This document shows positions 42,901-51,933 of a stretch of DNA of 64,000 bases, piece by piece; position 1 is the stretch's first letter; each line of letters opens with the position of its first letter. Under the pieces are notes generated by a model. That model saw only the letters and a program-made list of their open reading frames with translations, did not search any database and was not told the DNA's origin. The stretch is from an uncultured Oleiphilaceae bacterium (GTDB taxonomy: Bacteria; Pseudomonadota; Gammaproteobacteria; Pseudomonadales; Oleiphilaceae), in the NCBI GenBank assembly GCA_913060665.1, contig CAJXUY010000006.1, positions 124,001 through 188,000 on the forward strand, in the 5' to 3' direction. Both the position numbers and the translations under genes were made by a program.

Positions 42901-43736
42901 TTAAAATCTTTAGATCGCCATGTTTGAAACTGGGCTGTTGAGATGACTTTATTTAATACTTCATCAGTACTAGTCGAAAGGGGCGTTCTAAGCTGTCCAT
43001 CTACTCCGACCAAATAGTGTTTAACACTACTTGACGAGTCGTTTTGCAATAGGTCAAAAAGTTTGTTTAGTCTTATTTGTATGGCGATGATACCGATCGT
43101 ATTGCCAGACTTGTTTATCACGGGAGCAGATAGAAACCCGCTAATAGCGTTATTTGATGGTGCGTAGTGCTCGAGGTCTGAAAAGCGAATCTGGCCAGAT
43201 TCCAACGCCTCCGAGGTACTTTTAGCAAAAAGAGTTCCGGCGAGAGGGCCATTGAATAAATTGCTACCCAAGTCTGATTCCGATGCGATGGTGTAGAGTA
43301 TGTTTCCCTGACGATCGATCAAAAAAAGATCATAAATGTAGTCATAGTTTCGGTGTAGATTAACGAGTTCGTTTTGACTCCTTTCGACTAATTTAACCCA
43401 GCCCTCGCTTTTGGTGTAGTTACCTAGTGATTGTCCGCTCTGTTCCAGACCTTCGGTGAGTGACGAGAGTAGTTGTTCTATGTCTTTGTTTTCTGATTGC
43501 GTTTTGATGTCTGAGAATCGATAGGAAAACCAGTTTTGAATAAAACCCACGTTTAGCTTCGCGGATAACTCTAACTCATCGGACGCTGCCCTGGTAAGGC
43601 TTGAGTTAGCTTGTTGGTAGCTGATCCACGCGACCAATACTAACGGTAGTAGTGACAGCAATAGAAACCAAAAAATTAGCTTATTGCCAAGAGATGAAGT
43701 TCTGGGAAGAGTGTCACTCATGATCTTGTGCTTCAC
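39987..43736 (-). CDS. Hybrid sensor histidine kinase (dCache-HAMP-PAS-HisKA-HATPase-REC-REC-HPt)
   Basis: This 1249-residue inner-membrane kinase has a membrane helix at about 20-41, a roughly 290-residue periplasmic Cache-type domain, and a second membrane helix at about 335-358. HAMP follows (about 358-410), then a PAS domain (about 430-545; VEGTITYANENFAKISGYS). HisKA has SMSHEIRTPMNGVLGML and HATPase has NDTGIGIP and GGTGLGLSI. Two receivers (LTILVVDDNKSN with LALIDMQMPDMNG; LLLVEDNHVNQ with LIIMDCQMPEMDG) and a terminal HPt domain (ILAHTIKGSAANI) complete the relay. All relay residues look intact. The architecture is BarA-like or LuxQ-like but the ligand is unknown. It is co-directional and nearly contiguous with the downstream regulator. 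Confidence 0.93.
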   Translation of the reverse strand: MKHKIMSDTLPRTSSLGNKLIFWFLLLSLLPLVLVAWISYQQANSSLTRAASDELELSAKLNVGFIQNWFSYRFSDIKTQSENKDIEQLLSSLTEGLEQSGQSLGNYTKSEGWVKLVERSQNELVNLHRNYDYIYDLFLIDRQGNILYTIASESDLGSNLFNGPLAGTLFAKSTSEALESGQIRFSDLEHYAPSNNAISGFLSAPVINKSGNTIGIIAIQIRLNKLFDLLQNDSSSSVKHYLVGVDGQLRTPLSTSTDEVLNKVISTAQFQTWRSKDFKSGNLDHHHGAVFQYIGPDTKPVIGLHNNIQIAGTQWVLISEIEQSIALAAANWLGKVVILLVSLTGFVVVIIAIFQSRRITRPIIKLAEASMAVAAGEKEQRVEVGANNEIGRLAEAFNHMLAMRQMHEQALEQSHRESQQALVNLADQRFALDQHAIVTITDVEGTITYANENFAKISGYSVDELVGNTHQIVKSGFHDADFFKQLYQTITSGKVWHGEICNKSKQGDIYWVDSTIVPFMGQQEKPQSYIAIRTDVTKRKETQKTLLEAKNAAEAAVEAKGEFLASMSHEIRTPMNGVLGMLGLLINSSLTDKQRHKALLAQSSAQSLLALINDILDFSKVEAGKIELELMDFNLRTLLGDFAESMALRAQEKNIELVLDVTNITQSSIKGDPGRLRQILTNIVGNAIKFTHDGEVVISAGIKEIVNGRLVFYCAINDTGIGIPSHKLPTLFDAFTQVDASTTRKYGGTGLGLSIVKKLCELMGGSICVTSQLEKGTRFEFTLTFEPSEHSVPVTPLVDMSLLTILVVDDNKSNLKVLVQQLQHWGAEVISSETAAHALECLDQLYKEPNDKTIDLALIDMQMPDMNGEALGKSIKSDSRFDSIKRVMMTSMGHRGDTQYFSDLGFSANFPKPATTSDLFSALSVTSSVSIANQAVSGISHHYLKALNYNQPATGTPLPEAAAIQLEWPSNTRLLLVEDNHVNQEVALGVLDSIGLRADVAGDGLEALYSLDNAPDENPYTLIIMDCQMPEMDGYEASQNIRAGKAGKRNRLIPIIAMTANAMKGDKEKCLNAGMNDYLSKPIEPDDLYVMMEKWLISPSENERLATHAADSTTSPESSIQSSQEHEIHDSSTIEIWDKPSALRRLGGKEKLLKKLLVLFLSECSERVTELQQAINKKDTENTRILAHTIKGSAANISALQLQDIASKLEHAANNAEITAFDVLFIELGEAFDRLKTSLSQYQSQIGDS

Positions 43737-43952
43737 TACTAAAGTTGCAGAATGATATAGGTAGTATTTGCAGGTCTTATTAAGATTAGCTTATCGTCGT
43801 TAGCTTTCAATCCATCATTGGAAAATAACACCTCAAATATGGTGAGGATCTAGAGAATATAGATGGTTAACCCTGAATATCAGCCTTTTTTTAATACGTG
43901 TGTTACGCTAATATTTGCGCATTCTTTTATCTAGATGACATAGAGGCTTGCT

Positions 43953-44852
43953 TTGAATAAAGCGCGTTGGGTTATTTTTGCCATTAAACTAATGGCGCGT
44001 ATGAGGCTGAGAACAGCCCAAAGGCTCGGTACTATTCTGGGCCGCCTACTGTGGCTGTTCAAGTTGGGTCCGGTACGTGTCAGTGATATTAATCTTCAGC
44101 TCTGCTATCCCGAGCTATCTCAAAGTGATCGAGCAACACTGGTACAGAAGAGCCTTGAAGAGACGTGCAAAACAGCCGTTGAAACGGGTATGGCATGGGA
44201 GTGGCCTGTCGAGAAGTGTCTTGGGATGATTCGAACAGTCGAAGGCAAAGAACTGGTTGATGATGCTATTGCCCGAAAAAACGGTATTTTACTATTAGCA
44301 CCGCATTTGGGTAACTGGGAGTTGGCAGGGTTATATTTCTCTTCAATGTTTAATATGGCGGCGCTCTATAGACCCCCTAAAGTCAAGGAACTGGAAGCGT
44401 ATATGTCGAGTGTCAGGGGGCGTGTTGGCTCTGAGTTGGTACCTACTGATAAACGGGGTGTTTTGCGTTTGTTCAAAATACTACGCTCTGGCGGTGTGGT
44501 GGGTATTTTGCCAGACCAAGAGCCACCTTTTAGTGGTGGTGAGTTCGCTCCGTTTTTTGGGGTTGAAGCGAACACGATGAAGTTAGTATCAAAGCTGGTT
44601 GAGAAAACTGGCGCGACAGTGCTCTGTACTTATGCTAAACGGTTGCCCAACGGCGATGGTTTTAAAATTGTCATTAAAGAAGCAGACAAAAATATTGCCT
44701 CTACCGATTTAATCACCTCCATAACGGCGTTAAATAGCAGCGTTGAGTCTTGTGTAAGAGATGCTCCAGAGCAATATCAGTGGGAATATAAGCGTTTTAA
44801 ACGTCGACGCCCAGGTGAAAACCACCATTATGATAAAGGGCGAGTTTGGTAG
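43953..44852 (+). CDS. LpxL/HtrB-family lysophospholipid acyltransferase (second copy)
   Basis: This 299-residue protein starts at a TTG behind AGAGG (MNKARWVIFAIKLMARMRLR). It has the catalytic APHLGNWE segment (HX4E-type; the family has HX4D/E) at about residue 115, and LPDQEPPFSGGEFAPFFG and QYQWEYKRFKRRRPGE, conserved in the HtrB family. It differs clearly from the copy at 33998, so the cell has two late acyltransferases with possibly different chain preference or timing. Pseudomonas also has an HtrB-type gene near glyQ and trkA. It is followed by an unrelated small gene. Confidence 0.88.
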   Translation: MNKARWVIFAIKLMARMRLRTAQRLGTILGRLLWLFKLGPVRVSDINLQLCYPELSQSDRATLVQKSLEETCKTAVETGMAWEWPVEKCLGMIRTVEGKELVDDAIARKNGILLLAPHLGNWELAGLYFSSMFNMAALYRPPKVKELEAYMSSVRGRVGSELVPTDKRGVLRLFKILRSGGVVGILPDQEPPFSGGEFAPFFGVEANTMKLVSKLVEKTGATVLCTYAKRLPNGDGFKIVIKEADKNIASTDLITSITALNSSVESCVRDAPEQYQWEYKRFKRRRPGENHHYDKGRVW

Positions 44853-44991
44853 TTTTGAAAATTAAACTAAACTAAACTGTTACTAACGCTTGGTTAGAAA
44901 TTGGCAGACAGTTTCGGAATCTGAGCTAGACTAGTTAACACCCTGCACTTTTCTATTCATTAGATTAATTGAGCGCGTGATGTGATTCGTT

Positions 44992-45615
44992 ATGGCGATT
45001 TATGATCATAAGTATGGCGACCTACCCTATTATCGAGTTTTTAGAGCTTGGGGAGGGACTGAGTATCAAGAGTATGTCCGCATTAAGCGAAGCCGAAAGG
45101 CTGCTTATAGTAAAGCCCAGGCTATCGATGAGAAGCTAGCGCAGCGGCAAAAAGCCTATTATACCGCACAGGCCTACACCAAAGAGTTTCATATGAGGCC
45201 TGATGGCAGAATCCGAGGTGTTCGCAGAATTATTGTTAGGCGAAAGGGGCGTAACCCGACTGAAGTGTTTGAGTTGCGGATTAATATTCCCTGGGAAGAT
45301 GAAATTCGACGAACGACGCTTTCAATAGATGTTCATGGTTTTGAAAAAGCATTCGAAATGGCTGTAGAAAAAGTGGCAGAGTGGTATGGCCTAGCTTCTG
45401 ACTCAGATGCTAAAAAAGCGATGAAAGCCTCTTATGACGTATATAAACTGCAGACAGATCCGCTGGCTAGTAGTGGTAAGGCAGATAAAATAGATATCAA
45501 GCAAACTGATAGCGAAAAAGACGCCTCGGCGGTACAGAAAGCCAAAGATGAAATTGGAAATTTTGCAGAAAGGTTACTGGGCGATATTAAGAAGTTTACT
45601 GGCAGTAAAAAATAG
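44992..45615 (+). CDS. Unrecognised basic protein
   Basis: I do not recognise this 207-residue protein. The N-terminal 85 residues are rich in Arg, Lys and Tyr (LPYYRVFRAWGGTEYQEYVR) and contain strand-like pieces ending in RRIIVRRKGRNPTEVFELRI. They could resemble a small DNA-binding beta-sheet domain (AP2- or integrase-like), but this is speculation. Residues about 110-135 look helical, and the last 60 residues are charged and low-complexity. No signal peptide or membrane segment is seen. It stands alone between the LpxL-like gene and the convergent trkH. No strong ribosome site is visible. Confidence 0.6.
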   Translation: MAIYDHKYGDLPYYRVFRAWGGTEYQEYVRIKRSRKAAYSKAQAIDEKLAQRQKAYYTAQAYTKEFHMRPDGRIRGVRRIIVRRKGRNPTEVFELRINIPWEDEIRRTTLSIDVHGFEKAFEMAVEKVAEWYGLASDSDAKKAMKASYDVYKLQTDPLASSGKADKIDIKQTDSEKDASAVQKAKDEIGNFAERLLGDIKKFTGSKK

Positions 45616-45668
45616 AGTGTTGGTTTTACTCGATATTAAACTGGTCTACTTTAAACGTTCGATAACTC

Positions 45669-47117
45669 TTAATGTCGCCAAAAGGTTGGTGTAAATAATA
45701 ACAGAAGAGTAAATACTTCAAGTCGCCCCAATAACATGGCAAAACATAACACCCACTTAGCCGTGCTATTTAAATCTCCATAGTGATACGCAACATCGCC
45801 TAAGCCTGGGCCTAGATTGTTAATACAGGCGCCTACGGCAGACCATGCCGTTACCTGATCCAAACCCGTAGCCAACAGAATGATCAGCATAAACACAAAC
45901 ATAAACATGTAAACTGAGAAAAATCCCCATACCGCTTCTATGACTCGGTCGGGTACCGGCTTACGCCCCAACTTAACGGGAATCACGGCGTTAGGGTGAA
46001 TCAGTCGTTTCACCTCACGTAACCCTTGCTTGTAAATTAGCAATACCCGAATAACTTTCATTCCTCCACCGGTAGAGCCTGCGCATCCACCAATAAACGC
46101 CACCACAAATAGAAGGAATGGCAATACCAGTGGCCAGTTGGCAAAGTCTGCTGTAGCGAAGCCTGTTGTTGTCGCGATTGAGACGACTTCAAATAATCCA
46201 CTGGTGATCGCTTCACTGAGTTCATAGGTTTCGGTCGCTAATAATACAGCGATGGTAATGACACTCACACCTCCTACGACTAGGGCATAGAACTGAAACT
46301 CAGGGTCTTTTAAATAGACGAAAACAGATCTCTGTCGCCAAGAAAAGAAGTGCAGGGCGTAGTTAACCCCCGATAAAAACATAAACACTACAGCGATGAG
46401 TTCGATAGCGGTGCTATCAAAATAGCCGATGCTGTCATCGTGGGTCGAAAATCCGCCGATCGCAATGGTCGAAAAACTGTGTGTAATGGCATCGAAGGCG
46501 GTCATCCCCGCTAGCCAGTAGCCGATTGCACAGACGGTGGTTAACCCCAGGTAAATATACCAAAGTGCTTTGGCGGTTTCTGTTATACGGGGGGTGAGCT
46601 TGTTATCCTTCACGGGGCCGGGTGTTTCAGCGCGGTAGAGCTGCATGCCGCCAATGCCTAGCATCGGTAAGATCGCCACCGCTAGCACGATGATTCCCAT
46701 ACCGCCTAACCACTGCAGTTGCTGTCGGTACCAAAGAATAGAATGAGGTAAGTCATCGATGCCGGTAATAACGGTGGCGCCGGTTGTGGTTAAGCCTGAT
46801 AGCGACTCAAAATAGGCATCCACAAATGACATAGAGGGGTTATCACTGACATAGAGCGGTATCGACCCACTTAGACTGAGCACTAACCAGAATAGAACAG
46901 TAATAACGAAGCCGTCTCGCACACGAAGGTCGTCTTTCTTATTTCTAACGGGTAACCAAACTAATAGGCCTATGCAAAAAATCAGGCCAAATGCATCTAC
47001 AAAGGGGGTTAGCTGACCATCATCATAAATTAGTGACACGACCATAGGCGGTATCATGGTGAAACTAAATAGCATCAACAAAATACCCAAAATACGACAA
47101 ATAATTGAAAGGTGCAT
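45669..47117 (-). CDS. trkH: Trk potassium uptake transporter, membrane subunit
   Basis: TrkH is the K+ translocating subunit, driven by the proton or sodium gradient and controlled by TrkA. The 482-residue membrane protein has the four pore-loop repeats of the Trk/Ktr family. Selectivity-filter segments include SLSGLTTTGATV, STIAIGGFSTHD, SIATTTGFATADF and ACINNLGPGLGD. About ten membrane helices are visible. It follows trkA by 77 bp and is probably co-transcribed. Confidence 0.96.
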   Translation of the reverse strand: MHLSIICRILGILLMLFSFTMIPPMVVSLIYDDGQLTPFVDAFGLIFCIGLLVWLPVRNKKDDLRVRDGFVITVLFWLVLSLSGSIPLYVSDNPSMSFVDAYFESLSGLTTTGATVITGIDDLPHSILWYRQQLQWLGGMGIIVLAVAILPMLGIGGMQLYRAETPGPVKDNKLTPRITETAKALWYIYLGLTTVCAIGYWLAGMTAFDAITHSFSTIAIGGFSTHDDSIGYFDSTAIELIAVVFMFLSGVNYALHFFSWRQRSVFVYLKDPEFQFYALVVGGVSVITIAVLLATETYELSEAITSGLFEVVSIATTTGFATADFANWPLVLPFLLFVVAFIGGCAGSTGGGMKVIRVLLIYKQGLREVKRLIHPNAVIPVKLGRKPVPDRVIEAVWGFFSVYMFMFVFMLIILLATGLDQVTAWSAVGACINNLGPGLGDVAYHYGDLNSTAKWVLCFAMLLGRLEVFTLLLLFTPTFWRH

Positions 47118-47194
47118 AGCGGCTTGCGGGTTCCCTGCTCTATTTTTGACGACGTATGGTTAATGACATAGATGTTGTGTTTGCGTTTATCGCG

Positions 47195-48568
47195 TTAGAA
47201 AAACGTAAGCCCGACCTGGAATAGCTTTTCAACGTCCCTTACTTTACTTTTATCAACTAAAAACAGGATAACGTGGTCATCGGGCTGTACTCGAATATGG
47301 TCATGGGCGATCAGTACTTCGTTATGCCGAACAATAGCACCGATAGTAGTACCTTCTGGTAACGGTATTTCGTCCAAACGTCTACCGACTACTTTAGATG
47401 ACCGGTGATCACCATGAGCGATTGCTTCGATTGCTTCTGCTGCGCCCCGTCTAAGTGAGTGAACGTTTACTACATCCCCACGCCTTACGTGGGTTAACAG
47501 GCTGCCGATGGTGGTTTGCTGGGGTGATATCGCAATATCAATTTCCCGGCCTTGTATCAGGTCTACATAGTCGGCATTGCTGATTAAGGTCATTACCTTT
47601 CTCGCGCCCAGTCGTTTCGCCAGCATCGATGCCATGATGTTGGCTTCGTCATCATTAGTAACGGCGCAAAAAACATCCGTATCTTCGATGCTTTCTTCAA
47701 GTAACATCTCTTTGTTTGCTGCGTTGCCTTGCAAAACAATGGCCCTATTAAGCGACTCGGATAGTTCAATACAGCGTTTGCTATTATGCTCGATAATCTT
47801 GACTTGATGTTTACTTTCAAGCTTTTCAGCCAGGCGGTGACCTATGTTACCGCCGCCGGCGATAATGATTCGTTTGTATGGTTTTTCTAACGGTTGCAAC
47901 TCGCTCATGACCGAGCGAATATGATTAGTGGCGGCGAGAAAGAAGACTTCATCACCGTCTTCAATCACCGTAGTACCGTTGGGCGTGATGGCGCTGTCTT
48001 TTCTGAATATAGCGGCTACGCGGGTATCGATATTGGGCATGTGTCGACGCAAGTAGGCGAGTTCATGGCCGACTAAGGGTCCGCCTTTGCTTGCTCTGAT
48101 CGCAACTAGCCTAACCAAGCCTTTTGAAAAGTCGGTGACCTGAAGAGCGCCAGGGTACTCAATTAATCGAGTGATGTGATTAGTCACTACCTGTTCTGGG
48201 CTGATAAGTACATCAATCGGGAATGCCTCTGAGCCAAACAGACCTTTTTTCAGCAGGTAAGGTATTGCGCGTACCCGGCTGATTTTGGTCGGAGTTCTGA
48301 ACAGTGTATGAGCGACCTGACAAGCCACCATGTTGACCTCGTCACTGTTGGTCACCGCAATCAGCATGTCTGCGTCTTCAGCTCCTGCCTGCTTTAGAAT
48401 GTTTGGATAAGAGCCCTTTCCTTGTGTGGTTCTGATATCCAAGCGGTCTTGCAGTTGCCTGAGTCTATCGGCATCGTGGTCGACAACGGTAATATCGTTG
48501 GCTTCGCTTGCGAGGTTTTCTGCCAAGGTACCGCCTACTTGTCCGGCACCCAGAATAATTATTTTCAT
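47195..48568 (-). CDS. trkA: Trk potassium uptake regulator (NAD-binding)
   Basis: TrkA is the cytoplasmic nucleotide-binding regulator of TrkH. The 457-residue protein has two RCK-N domains, each with a Rossmann glycine motif ([18 protein letters not shown] at the N-terminus and [19 protein letters not shown] at about residue 232), each followed by an RCK-C domain. It is 6 bp after rsmB on the same strand, matching the Pseudomonas order rsmB-trkA. Confidence 0.97.
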   Translation of the reverse strand: MKIIILGAGQVGGTLAENLASEANDITVVDHDADRLRQLQDRLDIRTTQGKGSYPNILKQAGAEDADMLIAVTNSDEVNMVACQVAHTLFRTPTKISRVRAIPYLLKKGLFGSEAFPIDVLISPEQVVTNHITRLIEYPGALQVTDFSKGLVRLVAIRASKGGPLVGHELAYLRRHMPNIDTRVAAIFRKDSAITPNGTTVIEDGDEVFFLAATNHIRSVMSELQPLEKPYKRIIIAGGGNIGHRLAEKLESKHQVKIIEHNSKRCIELSESLNRAIVLQGNAANKEMLLEESIEDTDVFCAVTNDDEANIMASMLAKRLGARKVMTLISNADYVDLIQGREIDIAISPQQTTIGSLLTHVRRGDVVNVHSLRRGAAEAIEAIAHGDHRSSKVVGRRLDEIPLPEGTTIGAIVRHNEVLIAHDHIRVQPDDHVILFLVDKSKVRDVEKLFQVGLTFF

Positions 48569-48574
48569 ACCCGT

Positions 48575-49942
48575 TTAATCCGCTTTCTTCAAACAAGCGT
48601 AAAAAAAGCCATCATGGCCTTCAGCTTGAGGGAATAACTGCTGTCCAAATGGTGTTGTTGTGCCCCACTTTGCCCTTATTGGTGAAAGTGTTGCGTCAGC
48701 CTGTTTACTGATAAACCGTTCAATTATACGGCTATTCTCTTGTGAAAAAACAGAGCAGGTTGCATACACCAGCTTCCCGCCAGGTTTTAGCATCTGCCAC
48801 GACGACTGTAATATCGATAGCTGTAGATTTGCCAGCGGTACAATATCGTTTTCTTGGCGCAATAGTTTAATGTCCGGGTGACGCCTGATAACGCCTGTCG
48901 CGCTGCAGGGAGCATCGAGCAGTATTCGGTCGAATAGTTGCTGGTCCCACCAGCTGTCAGGGTCTGCTGCATCGCCAGTGATAACGGTTGCAGATAATCC
49001 TGTGCGCTCAAGGTTTTCGTTGATGCGCGCTACCCTTGCTGGGTCAATATCAATCGCGCTAACCTCAGCATCGGGAAACCTTTCAAGTATAGCGCAGGTT
49101 TTCCCTCCGGGTGCAGCGCAGGTATCGAGTATCTTAGCGCCTTTAGGGGCATCTAGCAGTTCGCAACAAAGCTGCGCGGCTTCATCCTGAACGCTGACAA
49201 ACCCTTCACTAAAATAAGGTAGTATATTGACGTCGACTGGGTGTTCTAGTGTGATCCCCGTTGAGGAAAATTGTGTGGCATGGGCTTCAATATCTGCTTC
49301 TGATAGCTTTTCGAGGTAGTCAGCGCGGGGTATTTTAAGTGTGTTGACTCGTAGCGTCATAGGCGGGCGAAAATTGTTGGCTGCCAAGATATTTTGCCAG
49401 CGGTCAGGCCAGTTGTTAGACAGTTTATCAATGAGCCAGCGAGGATGGCTGTATTCATAAAGCAACGACTCATCGGTCTCGGTCTCGATTAGCTCTTCTG
49501 GCCAGTGTTCTTCGCGTTCAACATTTCGAAGAATGCCGTTTACCACCCCTTTAAGCCGGAAAAAGCCGAGTGCTTCCGTTGCTTCTACGGTTTCATAAAT
49601 GGCAGCATGAGGCGGGATTCTCATTTCTAGCAGCTGATAAATACCCACCAATATTGCCGAGTTCACGACAATGTCGAGATGCCCAAGTGGTTGAACCATC
49701 AGGCTATTTTTAATTGCATCGAGCTTGTGATACCAGCGGCAGGTGCCGAAGCAGAGTTCTTGCAATAATGCCTTGTCGTTATCAGCTACTTTTTCTAATG
49801 CGGGTGGTAGCAGGGTGCTTAATGACTTTTTCTCATGGCTAACTTGGTGCACTACCTGAGCGGCAATGGCACGTAAATTAAAGGTCTCAACTAGAGGGAC
49901 CTTTCGTTTAAGGTAACGTTTTTTAGCCGATTTTTTTGCCAT
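48575..49942 (-). CDS. rsmB: 16S rRNA (cytosine-967-C5)-methyltransferase
   Basis: RsmB (Sun/Fmu) methylates C967 of 16S rRNA. The 455-residue protein has an N-terminal NusB-like RNA-binding domain (about residues 20-155) and a SAM-dependent domain. The latter has LDTCAAPGGKTCAILERFPD and the catalytic cysteine motifs DAPCSATGVIRRHPD and LVYATCSVF. It overlaps neither neighbour: fmt ends one base before its start. Length is usual. Confidence 0.97.
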   Translation of the reverse strand: MAKKSAKKRYLKRKVPLVETFNLRAIAAQVVHQVSHEKKSLSTLLPPALEKVADNDKALLQELCFGTCRWYHKLDAIKNSLMVQPLGHLDIVVNSAILVGIYQLLEMRIPPHAAIYETVEATEALGFFRLKGVVNGILRNVEREEHWPEELIETETDESLLYEYSHPRWLIDKLSNNWPDRWQNILAANNFRPPMTLRVNTLKIPRADYLEKLSEADIEAHATQFSSTGITLEHPVDVNILPYFSEGFVSVQDEAAQLCCELLDAPKGAKILDTCAAPGGKTCAILERFPDAEVSAIDIDPARVARINENLERTGLSATVITGDAADPDSWWDQQLFDRILLDAPCSATGVIRRHPDIKLLRQENDIVPLANLQLSILQSSWQMLKPGGKLVYATCSVFSQENSRIIERFISKQADATLSPIRAKWGTTTPFGQQLFPQAEGHDGFFYACLKKAD

Positions 49943-49943
49943 T

Positions 49944-50936
49944 TCAGGAGTTAGCCTCAGTGCTTGTTAATAATGTATCGATTTCAAGCATGGCTTTACC
50001 ACCGTTGACGAAGTCACTGACAGACATCGCTTTGGCACCAGGCAATTGGAGTTTTTTAATGTTGATAGCACCTTCACCACACACAACAACAACCCCGTCA
50101 CGGGTTTTGTTGATAACGGTGCCTGGAGATTTATCAGTGTTGTTTTCAACAATCTCTGCTTCAAATAAACGAATACGTTCGCCAGTTTCAATTGCATAGG
50201 CAACTGGCCAAGGGTTAAAGGCCCGAATCGTTAGCTGTATAGACTTAGCTGTCTGAGTCCAGTCGATTTCTGCATCAGCTTTAGATAGTTTATGGGCATA
50301 ACAGGCTTGCTGGTCATCCTGTTGCTCATTTGTTAATTCGCTGGTATCAAGTCGTTCAAGAGCTTCGATCATCGCTTCCGCGCCTAGATCAGCCAGCCTA
50401 TCATGTAGTGTGCCGCCGTTATCATTTTCAGTAATAGCGGTTTTCTTGACCCACAGGATGTTGCCGGTATCGAGACCTTCATCCATCTGCATGATGGTAA
50501 TGCCTGTTTCAGTATCACCTGCCTGAATCGCACGTTGAATCGGGGCAGCCCCTCGCCAGCGAGGTAGTATGGATGCATGAATATTAATGCAGCCTCGCTT
50601 AGGTGTATCGAGCACCGCTTTGGGTAATATGATACCGTAGGCTGCAACAATCATCAGATCTGCATCTAATCGCTTGAGCGCTTGTTGGTCGGTATCATCT
50701 TTGAAATTGAGTGGCTGATAAACCGGAATGTTGTGTCGTTCAGCGAGTTGTTTAACAGGGCTTTTATGCATTTTTTTGCCGCGCCCTGCCGGCCTGTCTG
50801 GCTGGGTGTAAGTAGCGACAATGTTGTAGCCTTTGTTAATCAATGCGTTGAGCGCTGAAGCGGCAAAATCGGGAGTGCCTGCGAATATTATGCGAAGTGC
50901 TGAGCTATCTGAAAGATGAGGTGAAACATCAGCCAC
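49944..50936 (-). CDS. fmt: Methionyl-tRNA formyltransferase
   Basis: Fmt formylates initiator Met-tRNA using 10-formyl-tetrahydrofolate. The 330-residue protein has the N-terminal formyltransferase core with RIIFAGTPDFAASALNALI and INIHASILPRWRGAAPIQRA (catalytic His and Asn region), and a C-terminal OB-like domain. It starts with a GTG (50936) 9 bp after AAGGAG. It carries about 10 extra N-terminal residues relative to E. coli Fmt. A terminator lies between it and def, so fmt may have its own promoter or depend on read-through. Confidence 0.97.
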   Translation of the reverse strand: MADVSPHLSDSSALRIIFAGTPDFAASALNALINKGYNIVATYTQPDRPAGRGKKMHKSPVKQLAERHNIPVYQPLNFKDDTDQQALKRLDADLMIVAAYGIILPKAVLDTPKRGCINIHASILPRWRGAAPIQRAIQAGDTETGITIMQMDEGLDTGNILWVKKTAITENDNGGTLHDRLADLGAEAMIEALERLDTSELTNEQQDDQQACYAHKLSKADAEIDWTQTAKSIQLTIRAFNPWPVAYAIETGERIRLFEAEIVENNTDKSPGTVINKTRDGVVVVCGEGAINIKKLQLPGAKAMSVSDFVNGGKAMLEIDTLLTSTEANS

Positions 50937-50995
50937 TGGGAGGTGCTCCTTCTGAATTAGCGGCTAACCGCTGTCAAACAATATTCTAGTAAAAT

Positions 50996-51035
50996 AAAAA
51001 GGAGGTTAGATCCTTGTGGGATTTAACCTCCTTTA
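50996..51035 (-). terminator. Terminator between def and fmt
   Basis: The arms AAAGGAGGTTA and TAACCTCCTTT, extended inward by ATCC/GGAT past one mismatch, are followed on the minus strand by TTTTTATTTT. It lies 15 bp after the def stop. Confidence 0.8.
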
Positions 51036-51049
51036 ATGCTCGTTTTTGG

Positions 51050-51556
51050 TTAGGCTCCAACACGGTGGAGTTTTTCCAGCTTCTTACGAATTCGATTGCG
51101 CTTTAACGGACTGAGATAATCAACAAAAAGCTTGCCGTCCAGGTGATCCAACTCATGCTGGATACAAACTGCCAGTAGTTCATTCACCTCTAGCTCAAAC
51201 GCTTTACCGTCTCGGTCAAGCGCTTTAACCAGAGCATGGTCGACCCGGGTAACGTCTTCGTAAAAGCCGGGCACCGACAAACAACCTTCTTGCATTGAAT
51301 GAGGTTCACCTTCTAAAACGGTAACTTCTGGATTGATAAAGACCATGGGTTGATCTTTTTCTTCAGAAACGTCTATTACCACAATGCGTTTATGGATATT
51401 AACCTGCGTTGCAGCCAAACCGATACCTGGCGCCTCATACATGGTTTCAAACATGTTATCGATAATGGTACGTATCTCATCATCAACACAGGTAACGGGA
51501 GCTGCGACTTTGCGCAATCTTGGATCTGGGAACTCAAGAATTTCTAGTTTAGCCAT
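51050..51556 (-). CDS. def: Peptide deformylase
   Basis: Def removes the N-formyl group from nascent proteins and works with Fmt, encoded next door. The 168-residue protein has all three family motifs: [20 protein letters not shown] with the metal-binding cysteine, and [12 protein letters not shown] with the HEXXH metal site. It starts [18 protein letters not shown]. The 377-bp gap upstream to the divergent LysM gene carries repeats described separately. Confidence 0.98.
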   Translation of the reverse strand: MAKLEILEFPDPRLRKVAAPVTCVDDEIRTIIDNMFETMYEAPGIGLAATQVNIHKRIVVIDVSEEKDQPMVFINPEVTVLEGEPHSMQEGCLSVPGFYEDVTRVDHALVKALDRDGKAFELEVNELLAVCIQHELDHLDGKLFVDYLSPLKRNRIRKKLEKLHRVGA

Positions 51557-51678
51557 AGATAGTTATGTCGAACTCTTAAACAATTTGTAACGATTCTTTT
51601 TAGCCAAAGAGTGTTACAAGTCACGATATGCCTGCTACTATTATCCATTAGACAGGCGAATAGTACAAATAATCATAG

Positions 51679-51765
51679 GATCTTCTATAGTTATAGATAG
51701 AATATTCTATAGTTTTCGTCAGAATCTTATATAGTTATTAATAAGATCTTATCCAATTACAGTGT
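51679..51765. repeat. Imperfect 21-23 bp tandem repeats between def and the LysM gene
   Basis: Four consecutive A+T-rich units start at about 51679, 51700, 51722 and 51745. Each begins GATCTT, GAATATT, GAATCTT or GATCTT, and the first three continue as (C/A)TATAGTT. The spacing is two helical turns. The rest of the 51557-51933 gap holds no gene that I can see. Confidence 0.6.
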
Positions 51766-51933
51766 AACTGATTAAGATACATGACTATTATTAGAAAAAT
51801 AATATTAACATAGCGTCTGCGTATTAAGAGCCACTAGTGTTTTTTGCGTAGACTGAGGCACTAGCAGCAAGTAGCACTGTTAGTGAACACTCAGGTAATT
51901 AATTATATCTTTGCTTAGTAAGGGATCTCGATC

